Positions 36,163 to 45,148 of a stretch of 64,000 nt of DNA are shown here, in pieces. The notes beneath the pieces are model-generated. The model did not search any database. It was not told where the DNA came from and saw only the letters and a program-made list of their open reading frames with translations. Numbering within the stretch: the first letter of the stretch is position 1; every line of letters begins with the position of its first letter. Origin of the DNA: Lysobacter sp. Root76 (GTDB lineage: Bacteria; Pseudomonadota; Gammaproteobacteria; Xanthomonadales; Xanthomonadaceae); the NCBI RefSeq assembly GCF_001428685.1, contig NZ_LMIK01000007.1, forward strand, positions 18,558 to 82,557. Direction: 5' to 3'. The translations under genes and the position numbers were made by a program.

Positions 36163-38196
36163 TCAGTTCGCGACCGCCGCCGCCTTGCGCGGCACGATCC
36201 CCAGCGCCTGCTCGATCTCGGCCGGGTCGTAGCGCTTGCCGCCCTTGAACACCAGGTCGACCTTGCGGATGTCGCTCATGTCGCGCAGCGGATCGCCGTC
36301 GATCAGCACCAGGTCGGCGAGCTTGCCCGGCGCGATCACGCCGCGGTCCTTGTCCACGCCCAGCACCTGTGCCGGGGTCAGTGTCGCCAGGCGCAGCACT
36401 TCGGCATTGGCGATGCCGGCGCGCGAATACACCTCCAGTTCCGCGTGCAGCATGTAACCGGCCAGCGCGTCGGTGCCGGGCAGGATGGTCACGCCGGCGT
36501 CGTGCACGGTCTTGAGCAGGCGCAGCATGGTCGGAAACGCCTGCCTGTAGGCCTCTTCCTTGCCGTGCGGCGGCTTCAGCGCGCCCCAGCTCAGGCCGCG
36601 CTGGGCCTGCGGCGGGAAACGTTCGGCGACGCCGCGCAAGCCCGGCGGGGTCTTGCTGTCGGGATCGCCGGCGTACAGATCCTCGGCCAGGGCCATGGTC
36701 GGGTCGAGCACGGTGTGGTGGCGCTTGAGGAAGTCGACGAACTCGCGCACCTCGGCCTTCTCCGGCGGGAACTCGTGGGCGTGCTCGCCGACCTCGGTCA
36801 GGCGCGCCTTGGTGCGGGTGTCCTGCACGCGCGGGTACATGAAGTTGAGTTCGACGAACAGGAAGTGCTGCAGTTCGTCGGCGCCGGCCTCGATGAACTG
36901 GCGCGCCGACATGAAGGCCGGCACGTGCCCGCTCACGCGCAGGCCGCGCGCGTGGGCGCGGTCGGCGATGATCGGGAACAGTTCCGGCTTCAGCGACGAA
37001 TAGGTCTTGATCTGCATGTAGCCGCGGTCGGCGTAGAAGTCCACGGCCTTGAGCGCTTCCTCCGGCGTGTCGACCAGCATCTTGGTCGGGCCGGCATAGG
37101 GACCGGGGCCGTCGATGAAGCCGGCCATCATCACGCGCGGGCCGATCTCGGTGCCGGCCTCGAAGCGCTTCACGCGTTCGGGGAAGGTGTCGAAGTTGTT
37201 GGCGACGTCGCGCGCGCTGGTGACGCCGGCGGCGATGTCGAGCGCGCCGTCCTGGATCGACGCGTAATGCTTGTGCACGTCCCACAGGCCCGGCATCAGG
37301 AAGCGGCCGTTCGCGTCGATCACCTCGGCGCCGGCCGGCGCCTTGAGCTGGGCGTCGGGGGCGACGCGTACGACGCGCTCACCCTCGATCAGCACGCTGG
37401 TGCCCGCCGTCGCGCTCAGGTCGCGCGGGTCGTACAGGCGGGCATTGCGGATCAGCAGCGGTCCCTTGGGCGCATGGGTGAGCCGCTGCGCGAACTCGGC
37501 GCCCCAGCTCGCATCGGCGCGCTCCTGCAGTTCCAGCAATTTGGGCAGCGCGTCCTGCAACTCGGTGTCGATGACCACGAACCAGCCCGACGCGTAGATC
37601 GCGGCGGCGGTCGAGCCGTCGCTGCGCAGCCACAGCGAGCCTGGGGTGAAATCCAGGCCGACGATGCGCTGCAGGCTCAGTTTGACCGGACCGTTCTTGC
37701 CGACCACCTCGTGCTCGCCCAGGGTTTCGAGGCGCGCCTCGCCCGCGGGCAGGATCGCGAGCTTGCGATCGGGCGCCTGCAGCAGGGCGCGCGCGAGGGC
37801 GCCGCTGACTTCCGGCGGGGCCTGCAGCGGCAGGAAGAACGCGGGCGCGGCCAGGGTCTTTTCGCCTTGTTCGCTAGGGTTCTTCCAGCTCGCGCGGCCG
37901 CCGCTAACCTGGTAGCGCTCTTCGAAGGGGTTGAGCAGGTAGTCGTTGCCGCTGCCCGAGTAGTCGGCCAGGGTGCCGTCGGGATTGAGGCGCCAGTGCG
38001 TCTTGCTGCGGTCGCCGCGACCGCGGTCGCTGAAGTGGTATTCCACCTGGATCGAGCCGTCGGTGGCGGTCTCGACGACCTGCTTGCCGGCGACGTTGCC
38101 CTGCATCAGCACCACTTGTTCGCGGCGTGCGGCGAGGGCGTCGCCGATGGCGGTGGACAGTACCAGCGACAGCAGCAGCGGACCGGCGAAGCGCAT
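36163..38196 (-). CDS. Secreted metal-dependent amidohydrolase
   Basis: 677 residues. Signal peptide (MRFAGPLLLSLVLSTAIGDA); AGGAGG lies 6 bases before ATG 38196, which decides the start over 38214. Residues 22 to about 260 form an extra beta-rich domain (VVLMQGNVAGKQVVETATDG, IQVEYHFSDRGRGDRSKTHW). The amidohydrolase barrel follows: composite sheet LIRNARLYDPRDLSATAGTS, metal motif GLWDVHKHYA (HxH), GVTSARDVANN, the metal Lys region MQIKTYSSL, RVSGHVPAFM, ELQHFLF, LPGTDALAGYMLHAELEVYS (metal Asp) and GVDKDRGVIAPGKLADLVLI. Related enzymes include imidazolonepropionase-like and prolidase-type hydrolases; the substrate is not evident. Confidence 0.88.
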   Translation of the reverse strand: MRFAGPLLLSLVLSTAIGDALAARREQVVLMQGNVAGKQVVETATDGSIQVEYHFSDRGRGDRSKTHWRLNPDGTLADYSGSGNDYLLNPFEERYQVSGGRASWKNPSEQGEKTLAAPAFFLPLQAPPEVSGALARALLQAPDRKLAILPAGEARLETLGEHEVVGKNGPVKLSLQRIVGLDFTPGSLWLRSDGSTAAAIYASGWFVVIDTELQDALPKLLELQERADASWGAEFAQRLTHAPKGPLLIRNARLYDPRDLSATAGTSVLIEGERVVRVAPDAQLKAPAGAEVIDANGRFLMPGLWDVHKHYASIQDGALDIAAGVTSARDVANNFDTFPERVKRFEAGTEIGPRVMMAGFIDGPGPYAGPTKMLVDTPEEALKAVDFYADRGYMQIKTYSSLKPELFPIIADRAHARGLRVSGHVPAFMSARQFIEAGADELQHFLFVELNFMYPRVQDTRTKARLTEVGEHAHEFPPEKAEVREFVDFLKRHHTVLDPTMALAEDLYAGDPDSKTPPGLRGVAERFPPQAQRGLSWGALKPPHGKEEAYRQAFPTMLRLLKTVHDAGVTILPGTDALAGYMLHAELEVYSRAGIANAEVLRLATLTPAQVLGVDKDRGVIAPGKLADLVLIDGDPLRDMSDIRKVDLVFKGGKRYDPAEIEQALGIVPRKAAAVAN

Positions 38197-38333
38197 GGCG
38201 CCCTCCTTGGGCATGGCCGCCGCGGGGCGCGGCGTCGGTCTTCCTTATAACGAATCCACGCCGCGGCGCATGTGCCGCGCGCGACGGAGATCGAGGCCCG
38301 GGGCCGGCGGCGATGCGTCGCGTCGGCGGTGCG

Positions 38334-38366
38334 CCAAAAGCGACGGCCCGGAAGTCCGGGCCGTCG
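38334..38366 (-). terminator. Rho-independent terminator of the second TonB receptor gene
   Basis: CGACGGCCCGG (38341-38351) and CCGGGCCGTCG (38356-38366) form a perfect 11-bp stem with a 4-base loop. On the minus strand it is followed by CTTTTGG. It lies 33 bases beyond the receptor stop. Confidence 0.85.
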
Positions 38367-38399
38367 GCGAGCGCATGCGGCCGCGATCCGCGGCTCAGA

Positions 38400-40784
38400 T
38401 CACCACTTGTAGCCGACCTTCAGGTAGGCGAAGGCGCCGTTGAAGCCGAACGGCGAGGCGGTGTTGTAGGGCAGGTAGTTGCGCGTGCCCAGCACCAGCT
38501 TGGACTCGTCGGGGTACTCGTCGAGCACGTTGTCGCCGCCGATGGTGAAGTCCCAGCTGTCCAGGTGGTAGGTCGCGGCCAGGTCCAGCGTCCACTTCGC
38601 GCCGAAGGTCTGGTCCAGCAACGGATTGGTGGCGTGCAGTTCGGTGAATTCGCCGTAGCGGGTGGCGGTGGCGTTGAAGCTCCAGTTGCCGGTGTCCCAA
38701 TCGCCGGCCAGGAAGAACTTGTCCTTGGGCGCGCCCTTGGTGATGCGGCCGATCTCGGTGCGGCCGATGCGTACCGCGGCCGGATCGATCGCGGCCAGGC
38801 GCGCCGGGTTGGGCGCGATCTTCTCGATCTCGGTCTTGGAGTAGTTGTAGCCCAGGGTCAGGTTGAACTTGCCCGATGCCAGATCCCAGGCCTGGGTCGC
38901 GACGATGTCCACGCCCTGGGTCTTGGTGTCGACCGCGTTGGTGAAGTAGCGGCCGCCGCCGATGCCCGGATAGCCATTGGCCTGCAGGTAGTTGCGCACC
39001 GCGGTGCTGGTCAGGTTTTCCGACAGCAGGATGCGGTCGTCGACCTTGATGTGGTACGCATCGATGGTGATGTACAGGCCGTCGCTGGGCTGCAGCACCA
39101 GGCCCAGGCTGTAGTTGGTGGACTCTTCGGCCTTCAGCGACTCCGAACCCAGCGCGACCGCGGCGGGGTTGTCGACGCGGAAGGTGCCGATCTCGTACGG
39201 GACGCCGCTGATGAAGTTGGTCGCGATCGACTGGAAGAACTGCTGCTGCAGGGACGGCGCGCGGAAGCCGGTCGAGGCGGTGGCGCGCAGGGCGACCTTG
39301 TCGGTGAAGGCGTAGCGCGCCGACAGCTTGCCCGAGGTGGTGTCGCCGAAGTCGCTGTAGCTCTCGAAGCGCGCGGCGATGCCGGCGGAGAACTTGTCGG
39401 TCAGGTCGGCCTCGACGTCGGCGTACAGCGAATAGCTGTGGCGGTCGAAATCGCCGGCGTCGCTGGCGCGGAAGCCGGAGAACACCTGCGCGCCCGGGAT
39501 GATCTGGCCGTTCGAGGCCGGCACGCCGCCGTTGGCGTAGGACAGCGGCTCGCCGGCGAGCTGGGAGAATTCCTCGCCGCGCCATTCCGCGCCCCAGGCG
39601 AAGGTCACCGGGTACTGCCAGCCGAAGTCCACCGGGCGGGCGAAGTCCAGGTTCAGCACGTGCTGGGTGACTTCGAGCGCGCCGGCGTAGAACTCCGTCG
39701 GCGAAGTCGGGCCGAGGCTGCGGTTGAGGGTGTGCTCGATGTCGAAGCTGAGCTCGTTATGGCCGTAGTTGTAGCTGAAGTCGATCTGGGTGCCGCCGGC
39801 GGTTTCGCCGCGCAAGCCGACCACCGCGGCGCGGTCCTTGCTGACGTTGTGGATCTGCGGCAGGAAGCCGTTGGGGTAGATCGAGGGGATGTTGCGCGGG
39901 TCGCCGGCGAAGCGGAAATAGCCGTTGGAGAGCACGTCGCGCTTGCTGTAGCTGCCGAAGGAATAGAAGGTCAGATAGTCGGTGGGGCTGTACTCGCCGT
40001 TGTACGAGACCGCGCCGCTGTCGATGTCGGGATCGCCGTAGCGCTGTTCGACCACGCCCTGGAACGGGCGCGCGCGGTTGGTCTGGTCCTGATGGCCGCC
40101 CTGCGCGGCCAGGTGCAGCTTGCCGTTCTCGCCGAGCTTGAAGCCGGCGTCGCCGGACAGCTGGTACTGCTCGCCGTCGCCGGCGCTGTACTGGCCGTAG
40201 CGCGCGGCGATGCTGCCGCCGTGGTCGCTGCCCTTGAGCACCACGTTGACCACGCCGGCGATCGCGTCGGAGCCGTACTGCGCCGAGGCGCCGTCGCGCA
40301 GCACTTCCACGCGCTCGATCGAGGCGATCGGGATCGCGTTGAGGTCGACCGGCGAGGAGCCGCGGCCCTGGCTGCCGTTGAGGTTGATCAGCGCGGTGGT
40401 GTGACGGCGCTTGCCGTTGACCAGCACCAGCACCTGGTCCGGCGCCAGGCCGCGCAGCTGCGCGGGGCGCACGGCGTCGGTGCCGTCGGTGATCGCCGGG
40501 CGCGGGAAATTCAGCGAGGGCAGGGCGCGCGCCAGCGCGGTCGCGAGTTCGACCGTGCCGGTGGCCTCCAGCGCCTCGGGGGTGATGATGTCGATCGGCG
40601 CGCTGGATTCGGCGACGGTGCGATCGCTGACCCGGGTGCCGGTGACGATCACCTGGTCCAGGGTGTGGGCCTCGGAGGCGGGTTCGCCCGGAGCGGGTGC
40701 TTGCTGGGCGTAGCCAGGAGCGGCGAGGGCGGCGAGCAGGGCGAGTGCGAGCGGACGACGGACGGCGCGGAAAGCAACGGACAT
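38400..40784 (-). CDS. TonB-dependent outer-membrane receptor
   Basis: 794 residues. Signal peptide (RRPLALALLAALAAPGYAQQ), TonB box and plug (HTLDQVIVTGTRVSDRTVAE, QVLVLVNGKRRHTTALIN, RVEVLRDGASAQYGSDAIAG), then a beta barrel ending in KVGYKW with a terminal aromatic residue. No STN domain, so it is a transporter without surface signalling. The plug motif NGKRRHTTALINLNG is typical of a large receptor group in Xanthomonadaceae and Caulobacter whose ligands are mostly unknown. It is the only gene before its terminator and is divergent from the btuB operon. Confidence 0.92.
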   Translation of the reverse strand: MSVAFRAVRRPLALALLAALAAPGYAQQAPAPGEPASEAHTLDQVIVTGTRVSDRTVAESSAPIDIITPEALEATGTVELATALARALPSLNFPRPAITDGTDAVRPAQLRGLAPDQVLVLVNGKRRHTTALINLNGSQGRGSSPVDLNAIPIASIERVEVLRDGASAQYGSDAIAGVVNVVLKGSDHGGSIAARYGQYSAGDGEQYQLSGDAGFKLGENGKLHLAAQGGHQDQTNRARPFQGVVEQRYGDPDIDSGAVSYNGEYSPTDYLTFYSFGSYSKRDVLSNGYFRFAGDPRNIPSIYPNGFLPQIHNVSKDRAAVVGLRGETAGGTQIDFSYNYGHNELSFDIEHTLNRSLGPTSPTEFYAGALEVTQHVLNLDFARPVDFGWQYPVTFAWGAEWRGEEFSQLAGEPLSYANGGVPASNGQIIPGAQVFSGFRASDAGDFDRHSYSLYADVEADLTDKFSAGIAARFESYSDFGDTTSGKLSARYAFTDKVALRATASTGFRAPSLQQQFFQSIATNFISGVPYEIGTFRVDNPAAVALGSESLKAEESTNYSLGLVLQPSDGLYITIDAYHIKVDDRILLSENLTSTAVRNYLQANGYPGIGGGRYFTNAVDTKTQGVDIVATQAWDLASGKFNLTLGYNYSKTEIEKIAPNPARLAAIDPAAVRIGRTEIGRITKGAPKDKFFLAGDWDTGNWSFNATATRYGEFTELHATNPLLDQTFGAKWTLDLAATYHLDSWDFTIGGDNVLDEYPDESKLVLGTRNYLPYNTASPFGFNGAFAYLKVGYKW

Positions 40785-40831
40785 GGTGCGCGGCTCCTTG
40801 CGGCGGAGGGATTGGTAGCGATGTCATTTTG

Positions 40832-40860
40832 GTTTAACACGGTTCTAACAACCCGGTCAA
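40832..40860 (-). promoter_or_regulatory. Possible promoter of the TonB receptor gene
   Basis: On the minus strand TTGACC (40860-40855) is spaced 17 bases from TTAAAC (40837-40832), 48 bases before the start codon. The -35 is good and the -10 weak. Confidence 0.4.
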
Positions 40861-41100
40861 ACCGATATCCGCATGAAGCGATAGCCAATTGGTATAGGGT
40901 TCGGGCGGTTTGTGACGGCGGTTGCCAAATCGAAGGTCGGGGCCGCGTCGGCGTCCGGATCGGGCGCTGGTTCGGATCCGGATCGGCCCGCAAACGAGTG
41001 GGGCGCAGCGGTGCCTGCAGCCTGGAACTCCGCGGTCGCCCCCTGCTCATGCCGTTTCGTCATGCCGGCCGGCCGCGGCCGGGCTGTTAACATGCGCGGG

Positions 41101-41306
41101 CTTGAGGTGATTGCCGGCCCCGCCGGCGATTGAAACGGGAATCCGGTGCGCCAGTCCTTCCAACGAAGCGACGGCTATTCCGGAGCTGCCCCCGCAACGG
41201 TAAGCAAGACGAACGATCCGCAACGAAGCCACTGTGCGCATGCATGGGAAGGCGCGGATCGGAGGGCTGGAGGCCCTCGCTTGCGAGCCCGGAGACCGGC
41301 CTGAGG
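41101..41306 (+). ncRNA. Cobalamin riboswitch
   Basis: All landmarks of the cobalamin (AdoCbl) riboswitch appear in order: GATTGAAACGGGAATCCGGTG at about 41128, GGAGCTGCCCCCGCAACGGT (B12 box, 41182-41201), CCACTGTG with GCATGGGAAGGCG (41229-41253), and GAGCCCGGAGACCGGCCTGA (41285-41304). The remaining 130 bases to the btuB start would be the expression platform. It should repress the whole downstream operon when cobalamin is plentiful. The rest of the 650-bp gap upstream holds only the divergent promoters. Confidence 0.95.
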
Positions 41307-41434
41307 CTGACCCGACACGCGGTGGGCGCTGTCATGGGGCCGCCTTGCGTCCGCGCTTCGTCGCCTCGTCGTTCCCTCCTGCGTGTCTCCGATCCATCGA
41401 TTCCGCGCGGGTAGGCGCGGACCAGGAGCATGCT

Positions 41435-43288
41435 TTGAATTTCCGTCATTCCGTCCTTCGCCGCACTGCGCTGGCGACGGCGCTGCTGTCCGCCGTCGCC
41501 CCGGCCGTGGCCGCCGATGCCGCCACCGACCTCGACCAGGTCGTCGTCACCGCCACCCGCACCGCGCAGACCCAGGACGCGACCCTGGCCTCGGTCACCG
41601 TGATCGACCGCGAGGACATCGAACGCCTGCAACCGGCCGACCTGCCGGACCTGCTGCGCGGCACGCCCGGCCTGTCGATAGCCAACAACGGCGGTCCCGG
41701 CAAGTCGACCTCGCTGTTCCTGCGCGGCACCGAATCCGACCACGTGCTGGTCCTGATCGACGGCATCAAGATCGGCTCGGCGACCAGCGGCGGCGCCTCG
41801 CTGCAGGACATTCCGGTCGAACAGATCGAGCGCATCGAGATCGTGCGCGGCCCGTTCTCCAGCCTGTACGGCTCCGAAGCGCTGGGTGGCGTGATCCAGA
41901 TCTTCACCCGGCGTCCACAGGGCGCGTTCGCGCCGCACGCCAGCGCCTCGATCGGCAGCTGGCGGACGCGCCGCGGCAGCCTGGGCGTGGGCGGCAAAGG
42001 CGAGAACGGCTGGTATTCGATCAACGCCGCCAGCGAAGACACCGACGGCATCAACGCCTGCCGCGGCAAGCCCTCGCCGGGCGGCGCCGGCTGCTTCACC
42101 AACTCGCCCGATCGCGACGGCTACCGCAACCTGTCGCTGACCGCCCAAGGCGGTTACCGCTTCAACGAGGCCTGGGACGCCGAAGCGCGCCTGTTCCGCG
42201 CCGAGGGCCGCAACGAGTACGACGGCAGCAGCAACAACCAATCCGACACCGTGCAGCAGATCGCCGGCGCGCGCCTGCGCTACGCGCCGTCCGAGCGCGC
42301 GACGCTGGGCCTGAGCCTGGGCCGCAGCGCCGACCTCAGCGACAACTACAGGAACGGCGTCTACTCCAGCACCTTCAACACCCGCCGCAAGCTCGGTTCG
42401 CTGCAGGGCGACTTCGGCCTCGGCGGCGGCCTGCTCAGCCTGGGCTACGACTGGCAGCAGGACGAAGTCGAAAGCAGCACCGTCTACGCCCACGACCGCC
42501 GCATCAACCGCGGCCTGTTCGGCCAGTACCAGTACGGCTTCGGCGTGCATTCGCTGCAGGCCAGCCTGCGTCGCGACGACGACAGCCAGTTCGGCGGCCA
42601 GACCACCGGCAGCGCGCTGTGGGGCTGGAACTTCAGCGAACAGCTGCGCCTGACCGCGAGCTACGGCACCGCGTTCAAGGCGCCGACCTTCAACGAGCTG
42701 TACTTCCCCGGCTTCGGCAACGCCGATCTCAAGCCCGAGGAATCGCGCAGCTTCGAGCTCGGCCTGCGCGGTGAGCATGCCTGGGGCGGCTGGTCGCTCA
42801 ACGGCTACGAGACCCGGGTCGACGACCTGATCGCGTTCGACGCTTCGATCGGCTTGCCGGGCAACATCGATCGCGCCCGCATCCGCGGCGTCGAGGCCAG
42901 CGTCGACACCACGCTCGCCGGTTGGGACCTGCGCGCCAGCGCGACCTGGCTGGATCCGCGCAACGACAGCCGGAGCAGCAGTCGCGACAAGATCCTGCCG
43001 CGGCGGGCGCGCGAAAGCGCCCGTTTCGATGCCGACCGCCGCTACGGCCGCTTCAGTTTCGGCGGCAGCGTCTATGTCGCCGGCAGCCGTTACGACGACT
43101 TGGCCAATACCCGCCGCCTGGACAGCTACGCCACCACCGACCTGCGCATGGGCTTCCGCTTCGACGAGTCCTGGAGCCTGCAGTTGGCGGCCAACAATGC
43201 GTTCAACCAGCGCTACGAAACCGCGTCCTACTACAACCAGCCGGGCCGCAACTACCTGCTGACCCTGCGCTACCGCCCGGCGAACTGA
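41435..43288 (+). CDS. btuB: Vitamin B12 outer-membrane receptor BtuB
   Basis: 617 residues. Starts at TTG 41435 with AGGAG 6 bases upstream; an ATG at 41430 reads into a stop after two codons. Signal peptide (RRTALATALLSAVAPAVAAD), TonB box and plug (DLDQVVVTATRTAQTQDATL, LFLRGTESDHVLVLIDGIKI, IEIVRGPFSSLYGSEALGGV) and barrel follow. The short plug and length match BtuB rather than siderophore receptors, and the riboswitch upstream settles the ligand class. It imports cobalamins or cobinamide across the outer membrane. Confidence 0.94.
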   Translation: MNFRHSVLRRTALATALLSAVAPAVAADAATDLDQVVVTATRTAQTQDATLASVTVIDREDIERLQPADLPDLLRGTPGLSIANNGGPGKSTSLFLRGTESDHVLVLIDGIKIGSATSGGASLQDIPVEQIERIEIVRGPFSSLYGSEALGGVIQIFTRRPQGAFAPHASASIGSWRTRRGSLGVGGKGENGWYSINAASEDTDGINACRGKPSPGGAGCFTNSPDRDGYRNLSLTAQGGYRFNEAWDAEARLFRAEGRNEYDGSSNNQSDTVQQIAGARLRYAPSERATLGLSLGRSADLSDNYRNGVYSSTFNTRRKLGSLQGDFGLGGGLLSLGYDWQQDEVESSTVYAHDRRINRGLFGQYQYGFGVHSLQASLRRDDDSQFGGQTTGSALWGWNFSEQLRLTASYGTAFKAPTFNELYFPGFGNADLKPEESRSFELGLRGEHAWGGWSLNGYETRVDDLIAFDASIGLPGNIDRARIRGVEASVDTTLAGWDLRASATWLDPRNDSRSSSRDKILPRRARESARFDADRRYGRFSFGGSVYVAGSRYDDLANTRRLDSYATTDLRMGFRFDESWSLQLAANNAFNQRYETASYYNQPGRNYLLTLRYRPAN

Positions 43289-43317
43289 TCGCCACGTCCA
43301 CGCCACCGAGGCTGCCG

Positions 43318-43908
43318 ATGAACGTTCCTGCCCGACCCGTCTACTACAGTCTGTTCACCGCGCTCGCCGCATCGATGGTCGCGACCCGCTTCCATCATTT
43401 CGGCGACGCCTTGCATCTGCCCGATGCGTCGATGGCGGTGTTCTTCCTCGGCGGCCTGTGGTTGCGCCGGCACCTGGGCTTCGCCGCCTTCCTGGTCCTG
43501 GCCGTGGCGATCGACTGGATCGCGATCCAGGCCCAGGGCAAGAGCTTCTTCGAGCACTACTGCGTGACCCCGGCCTACGCCTGCCTGCTGCTGGCGTACG
43601 CGGCGCTGTGGTACGGCGGCCGCTGGTACGCCGAACGACTGCGGGCCACGCCGCGCGCGCTGTCGGGCGCGTTCGGCGTCGGCCTGGCCGCGGCCTCGCT
43701 GTCGTTTCTGATCTCCAACGGCGCCTTCTACTGGCTCGGCGGTCGCTACGAAGACCCCAATGTGGGCCAGTACCTGTCGCGGTTGTGGCAATGGGGTCCG
43801 CTGTTCGTGCGCACCACCCTGAGCTACATCGCCGTAGGCCTGGTCGCCTACGCATTGATCGCGCGCGCCGCCGGCGCGCGCACCTCGCCGCGCGTCGCCG
43901 AAGTCTGA
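43318..43908 (+). CDS. btuM: BtuM-like cobalamin transporter (solitary ECF S-component), copy 1
   Basis: 196 residues with about six membrane helices and no signal peptide. Key segment ATRFHHFGDALHLPDASMAV, then FFLGGLWLRR, and the loop FFEHYCVTPAYACLLLAYA with Cys82. BtuM proteins are S-components of ECF type that import B12 without a dedicated ATPase module and use a conserved Cys (Cys80 in Thiobacillus denitrificans) to bind cobalt and decyanate the vitamin; Cys82 is at the matching place. The position right after btuB under a cobalamin riboswitch and the absence of btuCDF in the window support a role in inner-membrane B12 uptake. The call rests on motif memory and context. It is paralogous to the next gene. 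Confidence 0.65.
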   Translation: MNVPARPVYYSLFTALAASMVATRFHHFGDALHLPDASMAVFFLGGLWLRRHLGFAAFLVLAVAIDWIAIQAQGKSFFEHYCVTPAYACLLLAYAALWYGGRWYAERLRATPRALSGAFGVGLAAASLSFLISNGAFYWLGGRYEDPNVGQYLSRLWQWGPLFVRTTLSYIAVGLVAYALIARAAGARTSPRVAEV

Positions 43909-43924
43909 TCGAGGGAGCCTGCCG

Positions 43925-44530
43925 ATGACCGCCAGCACCACCCATTCCCTGCCGCTGGTTTCGCCGCGCGCCCAGATCGTCGTCGGCGTCGCGCTCGCGG
44001 CGCTGATGATCGCCACCCGCGGCCAGCATTTCGCCAGCATCGACCGGCTGCCGAGCGCATCCTGGGCGGTCTTCTTTATCGCCGGCGCGATGCTGCGGCC
44101 GATGTGGATGCTGCCGCTGCTATTCGTGCTGGCCTCGCTGCTGGACATCGTCAGCCTGGCTTCGGGCACGATCGGCGACTGGTGCCTGTCGCCCGCGTAC
44201 TGGGCTTTGGCGCCGGCGTACGCGACGCTGTGGTTGGCCGGCAATTTCTACGCCCGCATCCATCTCGATCGCTGGTCGACGCTGCCACGGCTGGCGCTGG
44301 TGCTGGCGCTGGCCGCGTTCGTGGCTTATGCGTGCTCCGGCGGCGGCTTCTATTTCTTCTCCGGCCGCTATCCGGAACCGACCCTGGCCGGATTCGCCGG
44401 GCGCATCGCTCGGTACTATCCACGTAGTCTCGGCACTCTGGCCGGCTACGTCGGCGCCGCGTTCGCCCTGTGGGCGGGCCTGCGCGCACTGGGCGCGGTC
44501 CGCGCCACCCAACACGGAGCCCGCGCATGA
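43925..44530 (+). CDS. btuM: BtuM-like cobalamin transporter, copy 2
   Basis: 201 residues, about six helices. It matches copy 1 across the whole length: ATRGQHFASIDRLPSASWAV, FFIAGAMLR, then GDWCLSPAYWALAPAYATLW with Cys87 in the same loop, LWLAGNFYAR, SGGGFYFFSGRYPEPTL and YYPRSLGTL. Both copies keep the Cys, the xxPAYA motif and the GRY-P motif, so neither looks degenerate. The stop overlaps the cobO start in ATGA. Two copies may have different substrates (for example cobalamin and cobinamide) or act as a heteromer; nothing in the sequence decides. Confidence 0.62.
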   Translation: MTASTTHSLPLVSPRAQIVVGVALAALMIATRGQHFASIDRLPSASWAVFFIAGAMLRPMWMLPLLFVLASLLDIVSLASGTIGDWCLSPAYWALAPAYATLWLAGNFYARIHLDRWSTLPRLALVLALAAFVAYACSGGGFYFFSGRYPEPTLAGFAGRIARYYPRSLGTLAGYVGAAFALWAGLRALGAVRATQHGARA

Positions 44531-45144
44531 ACGATCCGACTCTCAGCCAGGAAGACCGCCATCGCGAGCGCATGCAGCGCAAGAAAGAGCTGGTCGACCG
44601 CAAGATCGCCCGCGCCACCATCGAGCGCGGCGTGCTGGTGGTCAACACCGGCAACGGCAAGGGCAAAAGCTCGTCCGGCTTCGGCATGCTCGCGCGCTCG
44701 CTGGGCCATGGCTTCCGCTGCGGCGTGGTGCAGTTCATCAAAGGCAGTTTCTCGACCGGCGAGGAAGCTTTCTTCCGCCGTTTCGAAGGCGAGCAACTCG
44801 GCTACCACGTGATGGGCGAGGGTTTCACCTGGGAAACCCAGGACAAGGCCCGCGACATCGCCGCCGCGCAGGCGGCCTGGGCCAAGGCCGCGGCGATGCT
44901 GGCCGACGAGCGCTACGACTTCGTGCTGTTGGACGAACTCAACATCGCCCTAGCGCACCGCTACGTCGAACTCGACGCGGTGCTGGCGGCGGTCGCCGCG
45001 CGTCCGCCGCTGCAGCACGTGGTCATCACCGGCCGCGGTGCGCCCGACCGCCTGATCGACGCCGCTGATACCGTGACCGAGATGCGCGTGGTCAAACATG
45101 CGTTCCAGGCCGGCATCAAGGCCCAGAAAGGCGTCGAGCTGTAA
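44527..45144 (+). CDS. cobO: Corrinoid adenosyltransferase CobO
   Basis: 205 residues. RERMQRKKELVDRKIARATI, P-loop VVNTGNGKGKSSSGFGMLAR, GFRCGVVQFIKG, YDFVLLDELNIALAHRYV and VVITGRGAPDRLIDAADTVT are the CobA/CobO signature. It adenosylates cob(I)yrinate diamide or cobinamide with ATP. Coupled to btuM copy 2 by a 4-base overlap. Confidence 0.96.
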   Translation: MNDPTLSQEDRHRERMQRKKELVDRKIARATIERGVLVVNTGNGKGKSSSGFGMLARSLGHGFRCGVVQFIKGSFSTGEEAFFRRFEGEQLGYHVMGEGFTWETQDKARDIAAAQAAWAKAAAMLADERYDFVLLDELNIALAHRYVELDAVLAAVAARPPLQHVVITGRGAPDRLIDAADTVTEMRVVKHAFQAGIKAQKGVEL

Positions 45145-45148
45145 GCGC

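Noticed and set aside
38127..41090. 987-codon plus-strand frame over the second TonB receptor
   Set aside because: Antisense shadow of the receptor and its flanks; no motif, and it runs across a terminator and a promoter region.
40912..41110. Short frames in the btuB upstream region
   Set aside because: No ribosome-binding site and no similarity; the region carries the divergent promoters and the riboswitch lead-in.
41130..41414. Small open frame upstream of btuB
   Set aside because: It lies within the cobalamin riboswitch; conserved RNA elements explain the sequence.
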